64,000 nucleotides of DNA from Gymnorhina tibicen (Eukaryota > Chordata > Aves > Passeriformes > Artamidae): positions 186,001-250,000 of the forward strand of contig VXAZ01000446.1 of NCBI GenBank assembly GCA_013399875.1, in the 5' to 3' direction. Under the pieces are notes generated by a model that worked only from the letters and a program-made list of their open reading frames with translations, searched no databases and had not been told where the DNA came from. Position 1 is the first letter of the stretch. The number at the start of each line of letters is the position of its first letter. The translations under genes were made by a program, and so were the position numbers. Positions 1 through 14,404 of the stretch are shown here, one piece after another.

Positions 1-2533
1 ACAGATCACTCATTACCACACATTCCTGAGGCACAGTAAGGCAGCAATTTGGCTGCTCCTTCCCCTTTTCGTCCCTGGATTCCACTCCACTCCAAACCAT
101 ACTGTAAACACTGGGCTTTCCACTGTAATACATGCTGTGGGATAACACAGAAGAAACTTCAGCATCCCCCCAAGTGATTCCTAACTAGAGAGTCTGCCCA
201 CACCTTTGTAAAAGCTGCACTTAAAATACAAATCTTCATATCTGAAGTTCCTAGGTGCTGAGCTGATCCTTGGTACGCAGCCAAAAATTTATTCAGCCAC
301 CTCTATTCCTCCTGGAAATAAAAGCAATTCAGCATCTTCAAAACATCATTTAAATTTTTTTTAACTTGCGTGCCTGCTGCCTGGTACATGACTTTGTTTG
401 GCGGTGTCAGATGATGATTTGCATTTAAATAGAGATATTTAACAATAAAGCAAGACAAGGCTGCCAGTTTCCTTTTTTCTCACTGGGAACTCAAAAGTGT
501 CTGTTTCATTGTTTTCACTTTTCTCAGCTGTACAGACACAACCAGGAGCTGAGCTTGTAGGCAGCACACCTCTGAATTGCATTGTTATGTGTTCTTTTGA
601 AGGTCAAATATACCGAGAATTAAAAATAAAAACCAAACTCCCTCCAAATAGTGTATCTATATTGGCTTGGTTGTTTAAAGAGAAAAATAACTTTCTTTGC
701 TCTCAGTATGAACTGGTCCAGATTCTGCCCTCACATCCCTCTGTATTTCACCTGGTTTTCCCCACTAAGGAAAATCTGTCCTGTAATAAGGACAGATTGA
801 AACCCATTAAAGACCAGCTCTGAAAATTAAGACAGAAGTAGTCCTGTGGAAGTCAACATAAGCACTCAGGAGCATAACAAGCATTCATGTGAGGGGCAGG
901 TCTCACAATTAGATCTGTATGTCAGGCGTAAATGATAATAAATATATTGGCCCTAAGGTTGACAAGGCCCTTGGAGGAATTATGCTACTACTCACAGATC
1001 TTCCTGTATATATTTCTTAAGATTTTTAGACTGTGAGGCAACAGAATTGAAAAAAAAAAAAAGAAACAATTTGTCGCATAAATCATTCCTGTTATTCGTT
1101 GTGTCTAAAATATTCTAAACCCCTCCAGCGTACAGCAGAAAGGGCTAAAAGAATTTGGCCAAAAAAGCCCCTCTGCAGGGCACAAGCTTGGCCCATTCAC
1201 TTGATTCTTGCACATTAGTGAAGGCACATTAGAAAAACCCTGTGTTTTCCTTTTCCAAGCAAGATAAGGAAGGGAAGAATCTACAAAAGTCTCCTCCTCA
1301 TTACAGCTGGGACACTGGAGTACATTTCTGCTCCTGAATAGTAGCATTGTTTTGCACACACAGTGACAGTTTGGAGGCTTCCATAATTTTCACAGGCTTT
1401 GTTATGAAATCTAGGTTAAGAAAGGGCAGATTCCCACTGGAACATGAGAATTAATTTTGCTTTGGCAAATTGCACAGACAAAACCAATGTTTTGTCTCCT
1501 GGGCTGTCTTCTCTTGGCTGAAACTACTGCAACAGATCTGAATTACGGACTCTGGGCAGAGCACCTTCCTTGTCATTTCCAGGATAGAGTTTTATTTGTG
1601 GGAGATGCTTCTGCTTTCCCAGCCAGGGAAAGTCACCAGCAGAAAATTTTGCTCACTAGCTTGGGAAAGACCAAGGTTATTTCATCCTTTTGTTTTCCTG
1701 AGAACTGAGAAGGGCTTTCCTTTGACTCCAGACTGATTTTATTACTTCAGAAACAGTAAAACCGCAAAGGATTAAGTTACTGACGAGACAAGAAAAATGA
1801 AGTCCTCCTCTTAGCTCAAAGCTCAGTGTCATACAGAGAAGAAACACTGCTTCTTCCCTATCAGCTATGCCAGCTGCCTTGAGCAGACCCCTCTCAGTAG
1901 GAGAAGGAAAGCAGAAATAAGAAATGTCTCACTTTGCACAAAACCTACATTTACAGATGGTTTCTATCAGGTTAATAAATCATCAGTCAACATTAGGATA
2001 TCTGCAACACATTGATACTGAAGTGCAAATAAACAGACAAAATGAAGTGGCTCAGATGGTTACAAGCCATAGTTTTAAGCAGCCCCTTTACTTACCTAAT
2101 AATCAAAAATAATTGATTAACTATCAAAACAGTTATAAATAATTTATTAGCTTCTGTAAGCTGCTTATAAACTCATCCTTTACCTAAAGAATTCACTCCT
2201 GCACAAATGCTAGAGACGCCATAGAGATGTTTCTAGATGTAACCAGCCCTAAAGTCCAAGAAATTCCAGGTATAATCTGTGGTAAGAGTCCCAGGCTGTT
2301 CTTTGCATGGCTTAGGTGAGACAGAAGGTTTGAATACGCCTGGGTGTTGTTTTTCTCAGCAGCTAAACACCTTAGTTCTATGTATGCATAGATAACAAAA
2401 TCAAAATGTAATTCAAACACCGAAGCACAGCATTAAGGAGAGTTAAAGATACTACTGTTGTGATGGATTGTTCTGCCTTTATCAAGCCATAATGCTTTTC
2501 CTGCCCTTGTCTGACTATTCCTATTGTCACACG
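1..2533. other. Noncoding intronic stretch, nothing recognised
   Basis: AT-rich sequence with short A and T runs (for example near 1050-1065). The open frames here (for example 497-823 on the plus strand) have no recognisable domain or composition of a real protein. No transposon end or structured RNA was seen. Confidence 0.6.
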
Positions 2534-2549
2534 TTCATTCATTCATTCA
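2534..2549. repeat. Short (ATTC)n microsatellite
   Basis: Four tandem copies of the 4-base unit TTCA/ATTC in AT-rich intron. Too short to be very unstable. Confidence 0.7.
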
Positions 2550-3146
2550 CACTTCTTTGTTAGGTAAAAATAATTTTGCATTTCCTACCCGCCCTGTGCT
2601 AGCCTTCAGATCTCTCCTATTGATTTGCAAGTTAATTACCTAAGAGAGTCTCACACTTCCCAGGATTTCCTTCCCTTATGACAGGAGAGACACATGTTGC
2701 AAGAAAATGTAAAACTTTCCATAAAAGAAGAAAATGTGTTATAGAAATATCTAGTGCTCATTTTCTCTCCCTCTATGTAGATGCATTATGGGATACAGAA
2801 ATCTAAGGGTCAGTTCCTCCACTGCTAACAAACTATTTGGCTTTCACTCACGTCAGATACGCTCACCTTAGTGTCTATCACCAAATAGTTTTCAGTGCAG
2901 GATTAGTCCATAAAATTTAGGCTTTTCTTTAACAATCTGTACCTGCACTGGTATTGTTACTTTTATTGTGGTAAATTGCAGCAGCTGACCTTTCTGTCTC
3001 CTCTCTCTGTTTGCTTCTCTCCTGAAGTCTCCATGCCCAGTGGAGACACCCTGCACAAATATTAATGGGATCCCTTTACAGAGAAAACTTACATAGGGTT
3101 CATCAATGAGCACTTACACCGTGGAAAAGCACAGCACCTGTTATGG

Positions 3147-3198
3147 ATCCATCCATCCATCCATCCATCCATCCATCCATCCATCCATCCATCCATCC
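3147..3198. repeat. (ATCC)13 tetranucleotide microsatellite
   Basis: Thirteen uninterrupted copies of ATCC (52 bp), preceded by GG and ended by GT. Because 4 is not a multiple of 3, it is translated as repeated His-Pro-Ser-Ile on one strand and repeated Trp-Met-Asp-Gly on the other, producing spurious open frames on both strands. Pure tetranucleotide arrays of this length usually vary in length between individuals. Confidence 0.97.
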
Positions 3199-6100
3199 GT
3201 CAGTTCCCCAGAGCCCAACCCCACCTTCCAAAAGGGTGCATCCAGCCTGGAGCTCAGTAAGGGTGGAAGCAAACTCCTGCTCATGATCACTTCCAACAGG
3301 GACTTCCATCTCTGCCAGTCAACACCTCTATCTCCTCCTCATCTTCCTCAGCAGATAAGAAAAGAGACAAACACAAATGGAGAGGGACTCAGGGACAGGC
3401 AGCTGAAAAGAAATTGGCCTGGGAAACAGGTCTGGGAAATGAAAACAATCCAAGAGATACGCCCTGAAAGACAGCCATGGAAAGAGATACAGGGACAGCA
3501 TGAGGGAGAGAGGGGAGAGGGAGCAGAGATAAAACTCAGCCAGCACTGAAGAAAACAAAACCTGAATACCAAAGAGGGATGCATTTCCTTGAGTAATGTG
3601 GGATGGAGACAACCCTTGCGTGTGCACAGGGACCGGGTGTCTGTTGAGAACTGCAAAATTACAGAGTATTGCCAGATACGCTGGTGGCAGACAGTTTTGA
3701 TTTCAAGAGAGATTGGCCACCAGAGGTAAAGGAATAAATGGAAAGTCAAGAAGAGCATGTCAGCAGCACTGAACGGGCTCGGGCTGGTGGATTCATATCT
3801 GTCGCTGACAGCTCTGAGCTGATAGGGAGCTCACTGTAACATTACTGCAGCTGCTACAGAAAAATGTCTTCAGGCCACCGTAATGACTACAGAAAGGGAC
3901 CTGAGGGGGGTAATGAAGACACTGGTTATTTTTCTCTGTCTGGAGCAGACAGTGCTGGTAAGGCTGTGTGACTCGATGCATTAATTGGGGGTTTAATCAT
4001 CCACACAAAATAAAAACCTTCACATATGACATAGTCTAAAACTTTACACTGATTAAGCAATTAGGAGCTATTAATTATCACTGCTTATAGCTGTTAGCAC
4101 AGAGCAATATAAGTGAATTCCCCCCACTGTGATGGTGAATTAGCTCCAATCATCATCAAATGCCTTCCTGAACATGCACACAGGGATGCTGAGCAAATGG
4201 GGAGACACAGCCAGAAGGCTAAAATGATAGGTCAAGTCATACCTGCTGCTTGGCAGGCTCATCAAGAACAACAAAGCCTCAGGAATCCTTCTGTTGTAAT
4301 CATTACTGTTAAAAAAATCATCCGTAGGTAACTGCCCCTCCTCCCACAGTGCAGCAGGAGCAGAAGTGCAGCCCGGTCCCTGCTAATGGGGGTCTACACT
4401 GGAGTCAGAATGAAACACAGTCCTTCCAGTGGACCATCCCCAAAGCACAGAGATCACAACCCCAGGCCCCTTCAAAATACTGGAGTAGCTCTTATTTTCC
4501 CTTTCCTCTGTGGGGAAGGAGACGGTGCTATTCCACCACCTGTATGTGAACCCTCACTCAGGGTGTGGAGTTATGCATCTCATTCTCTCCTTTGCTTCCT
4601 GTGATGAAGGCTGTCTCCTCCTGGGTCAGCAAGCCAAGAAACAGTCTGGGGGCTGCTCTCTGGAAGAGAAGAGCACAGAGCTGGCAGCCATCCCTCCCCA
4701 GCACGGCTCTCCTGATGTGGGGAGCTCTTCAGCCCCAAAGGGAGAGAGCTGGGCACAGCACACAACCACTCCTGGGCTTGTGCCCCTCAGCTCGGTGGCT
4801 GTGATCAGTGGTGAGCCTTGGATCAGAGCACCCCTAGGACTATTTCTGTATTTAACTTAATGATTAGTTAATACTCAGAATTTCAACAGAAGAAGTAGAA
4901 AAGACCCCAACTAACACCGGCCTGGGGCAGTTTCCATTGGGAGGTGAGAATCGGGATGTACAGATTTGAATGGCTTGATGCAAGACAGGAAACTGAACCC
5001 TGCTCCCCAACCCGGAAGAACTCCTGAGCTGATAATGTGGATCAAAAAGGGGACAAAAGTCCGTCTTACTGAGGAAATTTTGAGTGTGAGCAGAAGACAG
5101 GTCTGTGAGAGGAAGGCACTGCAGATTCCAGCAGACAGACACCGTAGAAAGCCAGCATCTTCTATGCCTTTATATTCACCTCAGCATTTCCCCCTGCATG
5201 GAGGTGTCTGGGAGTGCCTACATTTCCTGTCTAAGCAGCAGTGACTGCGATGCCCAGCACTGACACCTGCATCCTTCCCTAGCCGAGGTCACTGCCAGGC
5301 TCTCGGTCCTGGCACTTTTCTGGTGTGACAGCACAGGAAATCCAAACCCACAAACAAGCCAGCAGCAGGGGAATCACATGGGCACCCGCGGCAGTGCCTG
5401 GAATAAATCTGGAGCCAGATCTCTGTCCATAGGAGCAGCAGCACTTATTGCCTGATGGATAACTCAGATGAGAATGGAAGGATGCAGATATAAATTGTTT
5501 TTTTCGGGGACACAATGTGCAGTGCTGGGAGAAAAATTCCTGCACTGTTAGAGGAGATTTTCAAAGGAGACTCTCAACAAACTCAAACACACAGCTGGGA
5601 GTGTTCTTGCGTGGGTATAGTAGCAGCTTTTCAAACAGATCAAGTCAGTCAATACCACATAATTCAAAAGACTGTCCCGTTATAATGTTCCTGTAATGCA
5701 GCCAAGGCAGTAATAAAGTTTGAAGAGAGGGACATACAGTTTTCATTTTTTAAACAAAGTAATAACCTCAAAGAAAGGAAATCAGAACTTAAAATTGAAT
5801 TGGCTTTTAAAATTCATTTTATTCTTTCTTGATATCATGTAGTATTCCTAGAGTCTGGCAGGGTGTATTTAGAAGTGCTAATGTTTTAATCAACTTTTGA
5901 CTCAATTATATGTAAATACTAGAAAGGAATTCCTCATTCCCATGAAATCTGGAGTCCAGTTTTAGGCCAGTTTTTTAAGTTTGGATAGGCCTCTTAATGT
6001 GCTTATCCAAAATGTATTTCTGGCTAATTTCTGAAACAAAACCGATTATTACAAAACAATACTTGGACCACAGAAGCCCTTTCTCTGTTGGAAAACAATG

Positions 6101-9100
6101 GTTGGACATATACTCTGATATTTAAATTTAGTGTTTGCTATACACAAAAATTTAATTAAAATAAACATACAAATTTCAAACTGCAATTTCCTGGACAATC
6201 TTTAGTTATCAGAGACCTGCTAGGAGGTGATGCTTTGGGCATGATGGGACTGTCGTGTAGGTATAATACTGCAGGAGGTGTGAAGGAACCAGAAGGAAGA
6301 CCCTGAAGCTGCCTTGAGTTTGAGCAGACCTGTGGCCAGAGCCCTTTAGCCAGGCTGTCCACAGGACAGCAACTCTTGTGACAGTTCTGAGAGTTTCTGC
6401 CAGAACAGACAGACCTAACAAAATCCTTAAAAAACACAGATGTGATAGCAACAAAGGCTTGGGGTGGTTTTGTGTTTGATGAAGGGAGCAGAACAGTGTG
6501 TTGGGAGAAACCACCTGGGTAGTGCCAACACTGCAACCACCCCTGTAAGGCACCAAGCAAGTCCATCTGAGCAGGGGGCTGGGACACACGGGGTGGGAGG
6601 CACACAGCAGCTTCCAGATTCTGCAGACACTATTCAGCAGCTGATTTTATACTCTCTCTTTCCTTCCCCTTTCCCTAAGAAGCTCTTTGAAGGCAGGTTG
6701 TGAGAGCAGCTGAAGCTTGCTGTGAGAGACCAATCCCACCCACCCACTCACTACAAATCTGGCAATCACCATGCAATTAGGCTGTTTTAAATATTCAGAG
6801 TATTTGGGGGTTGTTTCCTACTTTCAAGAAACACCAGTGCTTGTGACAAACAAGCTACCTGTAATGGAGAGGAATGCTTTCATTCAGCCTGAAAGTCTCT
6901 CCCTTGTGCAATACACTGCTTAAACACCAACCTGCTCATAAACAGGTGCTGTGCAGTAATGCCTTATACACAGACAGGTTGCCATTAACAGATCAGCATT
7001 TGCCAACAGTTGCTACACACCACTACGTGGAGCCCTACTTCAGTGCTGTTATTTGCAGAACCACTGTAATATTTTATACATCAGCATGGTAACTTCTGCC
7101 ACTGGGTGGGTGACTTTCACCTGGCAACTGCTAAAAGAAGGAGGGAAGATACTCAGTGAAACTGGTCAGCACTTTGGCAGGGACAGGGTTGGTTCTGCAG
7201 TTGTGTATTTTTGTTTATATTTTTGCAAAATATATTTCTCAGCGCCAAGAGATGCCCATGACAGAGATTCTTCAAAAACTGTTAATGCTGGTTTTCTCTG
7301 TGCCCTCCTCTCTGTGCCCATGACTTCTAGAAATCCCCACCTGTGTAGCAGTTACTTTGCTAAGCTCTGGCACCATAAGTTCTGTCCCTCACAGCATTAT
7401 TTATTCCTATTTGCATTCGTTACTTATTTTTCATTCAGTAACTCAACTGTGAGAGGCGTCGTATTTCCATTAGATGCCACGTCTACTTGCCTTTCAAATC
7501 TGTTTCAAGGGCAGTCACCAATTGACAAATCCCTTCTGAAAATGCTGGCTGAAGGTATTTATTAGAAAGCTAAACTGATTCCCTTTATTTAAAACACACT
7601 GTTCTGGGTTGAGGAAGAAACATTACAGGCAACTTCAAGCAGTTCAGCTTGCCATTCTAATGCAAATCAAGTTCACTGTACCACTAGATTTCATGTATTT
7701 CTTCGTCTTCAGATATATGTGCTTGGCAAAAAACTATTCTTTAAAATCAGATTTTTCTGTTACTGTATTTGTCATTCAATTCCAGGTAAATAAATAAATT
7801 CTGTTTGGACTGGAGATTCCTTAATGGAAGGAGAAGCAACCTCCATGTAGACTGAATAAAAGGCAGCTGTGGCACTTCCTGTCTGTCTGATAAAAATTTT
7901 TTTTCCAATTGAGATGTCCATGAAACCATAACTGCTGCTGAAGTGCAGTGCCATAAGCCTGTGAAGCGTGTGCCACGTGGAAGGAGCTTTCACAAAACAG
8001 TTGAGGTTTTTGTGGCTTTTTATGGAAAAGAACAGCTTCTCCTCCCGGCTTTGCCATGGTGATGCTGGCGGCAGGGAACGTGTTCTGTACCCAGACCACC
8101 TGTCTGCCAAGGCCCTGTTTGCTGGTCTCCAAACATACATTTAAAATGTTAATTGAACTTCAAGTAATAACCTCAATGAAAGGCTATAATTTAACAAACT
8201 CTGCAATAACAAACGTCTTCAGGGTACACTTTCTGCAATGCCATTTTCTCTGTAGGTAGTTTCCAATTTAGATGTACACCAAAAATGATACACTAGCTAT
8301 TCTGAAAGGTGGCTTTAAGCATGAATTAGTCACTTCCCTCTTTTCTTTTCACCAGCATACATAAATATATTGCTGTTACTCTGGCCTTCTGCAGAGCAAA
8401 ATCCTTGTGCTTGGAAAAACACAATATATCTTGCAGGAATAACTGGACAAAACATGGTTATCTCACCTGTGCCCTGGTTCTAAGGACTGGGGGGTTGGTT
8501 TACAAATACTCATTATTTACATGTAATTGTCTCCTGTTACAGAAGCATCCACTGGTTTGATGGAAAGCTTTCCTCGTACTTTTATTTTCAGTGCATTCAC
8601 CTTTCCTCAATCCTTACTAACCAATGTCTTTTTTACACCTGAGGGAAAGGACTCCATCCTTTTCCTGCTCTGACCCAAGTCTGACCCAAGACTCCGTATT
8701 TCACCAGTGTGGCTGTGGCTTCCCAAGGGCAGCAGGACTGGTCCTGTGCAGAAGTCTGGTTTGGGTGGCCCAGTTGAAAACACTGGTGTGGACATGAGCA
8801 TTTTATACAGTTTAGGCACAGCACACCTGAGAACTGGTGTAAGGTCAGGACTTTTGGCAGAGATTGCAAGGATCTGACAAACTCCTATTCTTCACAGCTA
8901 CCACATAATTACTTCAGAGTTAAACACCCAATGGTCTGACCTGAGAATAAATTTCCAGATAAGTGGCTTTGTGTAAAAATGTTCCTTTTCTAATATTGCA
9001 ACTGCCAGTACAAAAGCTGAGTTACTGTGCACTGTGAAGAATTACAAGGTCACTACTGAACATTAAATCAAGGGGCTGCCCACCTGTCAGGCCTTGTTCT

Positions 9101-10949
9101 GTATCTGCAATAAATTGCTGTACACAAATTCACCTACATCCCTTGCCGGCAACTCCAAACACAGACTCTTAATACCCAAGGGAGAATATAAAGCTTATCA
9201 CTTATACAAAATTCCATGCACATATCAACTCATGCTTCTTGTGAAACACAGTACAAGAATATACTACATATGCCGAAAAGAATGTACCTATATCCACATG
9301 GCTGATTTTCTCCTATAACAATTAAGAAAAAAATGTAAGGAGCTTCTGGCCTTAAACTAGTTTGACGTAAAGATGTTTCTACTAAACTAAGTTTCTACCA
9401 GATTGTTTCAGTTTCTGTAATATTTCAAGGAAGTATATTTTAGAAACCCTATTACTCCTTTTGCTAGCATGTGGAAAACTGGCAGTAAAACATGGCCCAG
9501 CAAATGCTCAGTTATTGGGGCTGGTGGGGCAGGTTAACTTGAAAAAGCAGCTCACAAAGACCATGTGAGAGAAAAAATTAAGAAAGAAAAAAAAAAAGTA
9601 CAGAGCCAGCACTGATTCCCATCAACCAAACACAGGGATGAGTATAAACTGAGCTGTAATGCTTCTGAAGACACCTGCTCCCAGGTAAGGTCACTAACAA
9701 TTTAGATTGCCAGGAGCACAGAGGGCTGACTTCATAAGCAGCTACGCAGCTGGGAAGTCCATTTTTTGTTCCTTTAATTAAAATGCAAAGCACTGGCTAA
9801 ATGGTAAACATTTAATTAGATTTGTCTCTATGTTTCAATATTAATAAAACACATGAAAAATGCATTAAGACCCAGCTAATTGGGGACTCTCCAAAAGTAG
9901 CTGTAAAGAGCAATTATAATACAATTGGGGTGTTGTTCCCCAGGGATCCCCAGGACTGGCACTTCTTAACATTCCAGACAACGGTTTAGAAATTATTAAA
10001 ATATCCCAGGCAATAAAGTGTACAGATGACAGGAAGAGTGAAATCCCAGCAAATTACAGTGAGGAGCAGCCGGTATCAGAGAGTGAGCCAGGCTGGTGGG
10101 TAAGCTGGAGTCACTCACACCAAATGACTTTTATAGAGCCAAACATAAGATTGCATATTTCAGAACAGAACACAGGCTGTATTTGCTGGGGAAAAAAAGA
10201 GAGTCTCTAAAACACACAGATATCAGAACTGCCTGAACACGAGGCAGAAACTCCTCATGTGAAGCTGAAACACAAAGGATATAATTTTTACTTCTATTGG
10301 TTATATCAGTAATAAAATGCCACGTGTGCTTTGGATTCCGCCTTCTAAAAGCAAACTGAAAAACACACAGTTTACATTGACCGAGCAATTAAAATTACTC
10401 TGGGGCTGGAAATAAATTCCTCCTGGTGAGAGGTGGGAGAGCCTCTATCTGTCTAGCTTTTGGAAGAAGATCAGGAGGTGAGCTGATGACACAGTACACA
10501 GGGAGAAAAAGCTGGCTACGAGAGCTCTTTGAGCCAGCCAGAGAAAGTGGAAGATGCAACATCTATGATTTAAAATTGTGCTCAGATTAGAGATAAAGGT
10601 AGCTGGTATTATTCCTTTTAATACTGGGAAGTAACCAGCTTCTGGAGGGACAGCTGCACTTCTTCAAAGCTCCAGAGTAGTGCCAGAAGAGTGCAAAGAG
10701 CACCAGAGCCCTGAGTCTGCCCATCCCACGGCCACTGGGACCTCAAAGCCAGGGAAGCTGCGGCCAGGGAAGTTACTGAGCTCCACACCAGGCAAACTGA
10801 TGATATTTCAGGCCTCTGCATACAGGAAATAGAGCTAATGATGTTTCAAGGCTCCCTTAGCCCTTGAAAAATCTATGAATCAATAGGCAAAAAACCGCGA
10901 GGTTTGGAACAGTGGAGTTTTCAAGCAGTGTTTCCCTGGAATATGCCAT
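3199..10949. other. Noncoding intronic stretch with a purine-rich segment at about 3355-3540
   Basis: The plus strand at about 3355-3540 is strongly purine-rich (repeated GAGA, GGGAGAGAGG), which explains the Ser/Pro/Leu-rich open frames on the opposite strand. The rest is ordinary intron with mixed composition. A single perfect EBF-type palindrome TCCCCAGGGA lies near 9943. I recognise no gene or transposon. Confidence 0.5.
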
Positions 10950-11003
10950 GGGATTTATTGAGTCACAGGTACACCAAGGGATTTATTGAGTCACAGGCAC
11001 ACC
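10950..11003. repeat. 28-bp tandem duplication carrying an AP-1-type motif
   Basis: Two adjacent copies, 10950-10977 and 10978-11003, are nearly identical: a shared GGGATTTATTGAGTCACAGG core, then a tail that differs by single bases. Each copy contains a perfect TGAGTCA (10959-10965 and 10987-10993), the consensus for AP-1 (Fos/Jun) dimers, so the duplication places two sites 28 bp apart. The duplication is seen directly. Any enhancer function is inference. Confidence 0.9.
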
Positions 11004-14000
11004 CCTGAAGACCAAGTCTTTTCTCCCTGTAACTCTGCAGCAGTACTGCTGCACAGCTCAGAACTGGGGTGGTTCTCACACCACAGGCTGCAATTAGATA
11101 CAAAGCAATGAGAGGAGTACCATGCTGTGAAGAGCAAGGAACTGAAGTTGTTCTGCCTGAAAAAGTACCTTGCCAAAAGTTCTGGCTTTATTCACAGCTG
11201 ACAGGCACTCAGTTGAAAAGCCAGATCGACAAAGGGAATTTTTTCCAGAGATCTTTGCACTTCAGAGTCTGAGCAGAAACTTTAGTTCAGGAAAATATTT
11301 TAAAACGGATTTAATTTTCACAGAGTTTATTTTGCAGAACTCTGGGCACATGCCAACACACAGTCCTGCATTTTTTTTTAATAACTCCTTGAAAAGCAAC
11401 TTTTTTTTTTTTTAAACTTGAAAATGGAGAGTGATTTTTGCATCCCTATTACCCAAACAGTTACCAGCTGTATCATGAACACGCATCCATAGTTTCAGTA
11501 CTTTTAAGAGCATTATTGACTGATTTGAACATAGGCTATTGGCTATGGAAGTGACCTCAATGCAACAATCCAAACTCTACAAGCTTTTCTGTGAAACAAA
11601 AGCTCCAAGTAAAGTTCCTCTGAAAATTCTGATTTAATACTATGGTCTTTGTCAAATCCTGTAAAAGAGCTCGCCTGACAAAATGTGAGGTTTTTTCAGT
11701 TCTTGCTAACAACAAAACTGAGGTGAACATTGAAGACACAGATTAAAGCAGCCAGATTTTCACTGGACTCTCCCAAAAGCTGCTCAGAGGGCTCTACTAA
11801 TCTTGAAGCATTTTAGGCAAGAAGCCTAATTCTTTTTTCCTGCCTTATTTCTTGCACCATTGCTGGGAACTGTGCCCTGGCTTTCTACCTCTGAAGAGCA
11901 GAGCTCCAGCTCGTCAGTTAAGGGACTGAATCCAAAAAGTGGATGTGCTAACAGGGGAATAGGCTCTTGCAAAGCAAGGCTTCAGCATGCTTGGCCAATG
12001 CTTGAATTCATGGCTGATTTTTCGAAGGAGAGAAAACGGATTTTCAGTGTTGTAGGAACAATTTCAGTAACGTAAACCTACAGGGAAAATTTAATTCCTT
12101 GGAGAGTTAAGTGCTTTTGAGATTCCCACTGCAAGGTACTCAGCTTAAAACCCCAGGCTGGCAGCGCGGAATTCAGGTAAACAGAAGAGAAGGCTGCTTT
12201 CAAACTACAATTAATGCCAAAAGCTTCAGCTACAAGATACCAGTATGGGAAGGCGGTGCAAGCAGTAAATATTTTAGTGTGTGAGTCAAAATGCCAGGCA
12301 CAGCACAGGACAGAGGCTGTGTCCTGGGAGAGCTGAAGCACGCATGGTCCCTGGTGAAGGGTTTGTTTATCCGAGCGCTGTGCTGGCAACTACCGCCTTC
12401 TGTGCATCTGAGCAGTGACACTGTGTCATTCAGAAACCTCCAACATGAGCTTTTCTGCATGCATTTGATCAGAACTTGAAGAAAAAAGGAGAAGCAGCAC
12501 TCAGGATTTGCATGTCTGCAGTATTTCTGTCAGTGTTTAAGACACCATGGCCTTTTCAAGTGGCTCCTTAGCACTGATGTGACAATGAAAGCTTGTGAAG
12601 AAGGGAATCGGAGGAGCTTTATTCCCAGAGTTCACTGGCCATATTCTCTTCTGTCTAGCACTGATGCGAATGAAGGAGATTGCCGGAACTGGCAGATCCA
12701 AGCTATGAAACAGGCACAGAGGCAGGGGACAGATTTTACTTCTGAGTGTCTTCGTTTCCCTCCGCCCTTTTGTCTTCCTCCTCTGCTGATTGCATTGGAG
12801 CAGCAGGGAGGGTTCAAGTGCAATTACTCCTGAAGTCAGACCATTATCAGCTTTTCCAGCTGGCTGGGGAGGGGAACAGCATGGGCGCCTGCAGTGTCAG
12901 CTCCCTGACAGGGCTGTGCCCTGAGCTCACGCACTTGCTGGTGCCCAGGTGCACCTGGTGTGACACTGCATTCCCATCAACCTGCTGCAGTCACTCTGGC
13001 CATGGCCAAAGCCCAGAAGGCATGGAGGTCTTCTCTGAGGGTGGGAACTTGCTCTTTCAGACATGTAGACACCTCTGGGGAGGTTTTATGTCTTCTACTG
13101 ATGGTTGGAAACAACGCCAATGGTGCTGAAGCACCAGACTGTGTTTGAGGCTGTTCCTGCTGGAATGATGATGTACCAGATTCTGACACTCATGGCAGTT
13201 CACAGCCTTTGTCCCTGGAAGTATTCTCTGCCAGGGACCACTACTGAGATGCTCTCAGCGGAACAGCCCTCACAATTCCTGGGGCATAAACTACCCTCCA
13301 GTCCTGCCACTCATGGCTACATGGCACATAATACAGGATCACACACTTCTACAGACTTCCCTAAATTACAGCTAGGATGGACTTTGTTTAGCTTCACACA
13401 GCAAGTTTGGTTGGTTCACACTCCCTCCTACAAAGGTTTATAGATAAACAGTAAAACCCAGTTGTTCTTTTTAAAATATTCTAACATTGGGATATTCTCA
13501 GTAATGCCAAGCAACATGTACTGCTGTAGTTCCAGTGGATTTAGTCAAGATTTCCATTGGATAGGAGACACCTGAGACTTAAACAGTAAGTACATACACA
13601 TGCTGGATCCAGAAAAGCATGAGTCACAGTTTGTGCAGAAAAGAACTTCGTAATGCACTGAGCATCATTTGCAGCAGTGGAGAAAAGCAAGGCTGGGCAC
13701 AGCAAGCACTCATGCTCCCTAGCAGGTTGTGAAAAGTGACATGTGAGCCAAAATTGGGAAGCATATACCTTATTTAATGACATTCTACACCGATTTTCAG
13801 AGTTAAAATTCAATGTTCATTTCTCCAAGTCCTATGTGTGTGCATAGTACATGCATGCATCCACACACAGACAGGCATTTAGTTACAGGCTATTTTAACT
13901 GGTAATTTCTGTACCTGAGTTCTTTGTTACCCAAAGCCTTAGGACCTTTTTAAACATTTGTTGGCTTTTTGTATAATGCAGTTTATATTTTCACCTATGT

Positions 14001-14404
14001 AAGCCGTGAAGACAGAAATGGTTTGGATTAGCTAATTTAATCAAATTTCACAGAACTCATAAATTGTACTGAGATGGGATTGAGTTTCTCAGAGAAGAAT
14101 TATGTTTATTAAATTAAATACAGTCCAGTTGTGCACTGCTTCATCCCAAGTAAGGAAAAATAGAGTAAAATTTGGATGGCTATCTTAATGAAGCTGCCTT
14201 GGTACATAGCTCTCAATCATCATTGAAATAATGCTGTTTATCTTATTTATCAAGCACAAATGGCAAAGCACAAATTGTTCCTTCCCTATGTTTCAGAACA
14301 ACTCAAAAGGAATCAAAAAATGTTTGAAGAAAACTGGACTTCGCTACAGACATTCTTTCATCTAGCTGTGTGGGGGAACTAATATTTGCCTTCTTTGCTT
14401 TCAG
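11004..14404. other. Noncoding intronic stretch, nothing recognised
   Basis: Contains T runs near 11401-11413, a short ATGC/CA-like patch near 13850-13870, and a low-complexity AT-rich part with homeobox-like TAATT cores at about 13980-14140. Short open frames (for example 12746-13129 plus) resemble no known protein. Confidence 0.5.

Noticed and set aside
3103..3309. Apparent repeat proteins with Trp-Met-Asp-Gly or His-Pro-Ser-Ile units on both strands
   Set aside because: Translation of the ATCC microsatellite, not a gene.
6569..6582. GAGCAGGGGGCTGG, resembling part of a CTCF site
   Set aside because: Only the central bases fit and both edges miss; such partial matches are common in this much sequence.
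7053..7565. 170-codon plus-strand frame with a hydrophobic stretch
   Set aside because: No signal peptide or domain pattern; Phe/Tyr richness follows from T-rich DNA.
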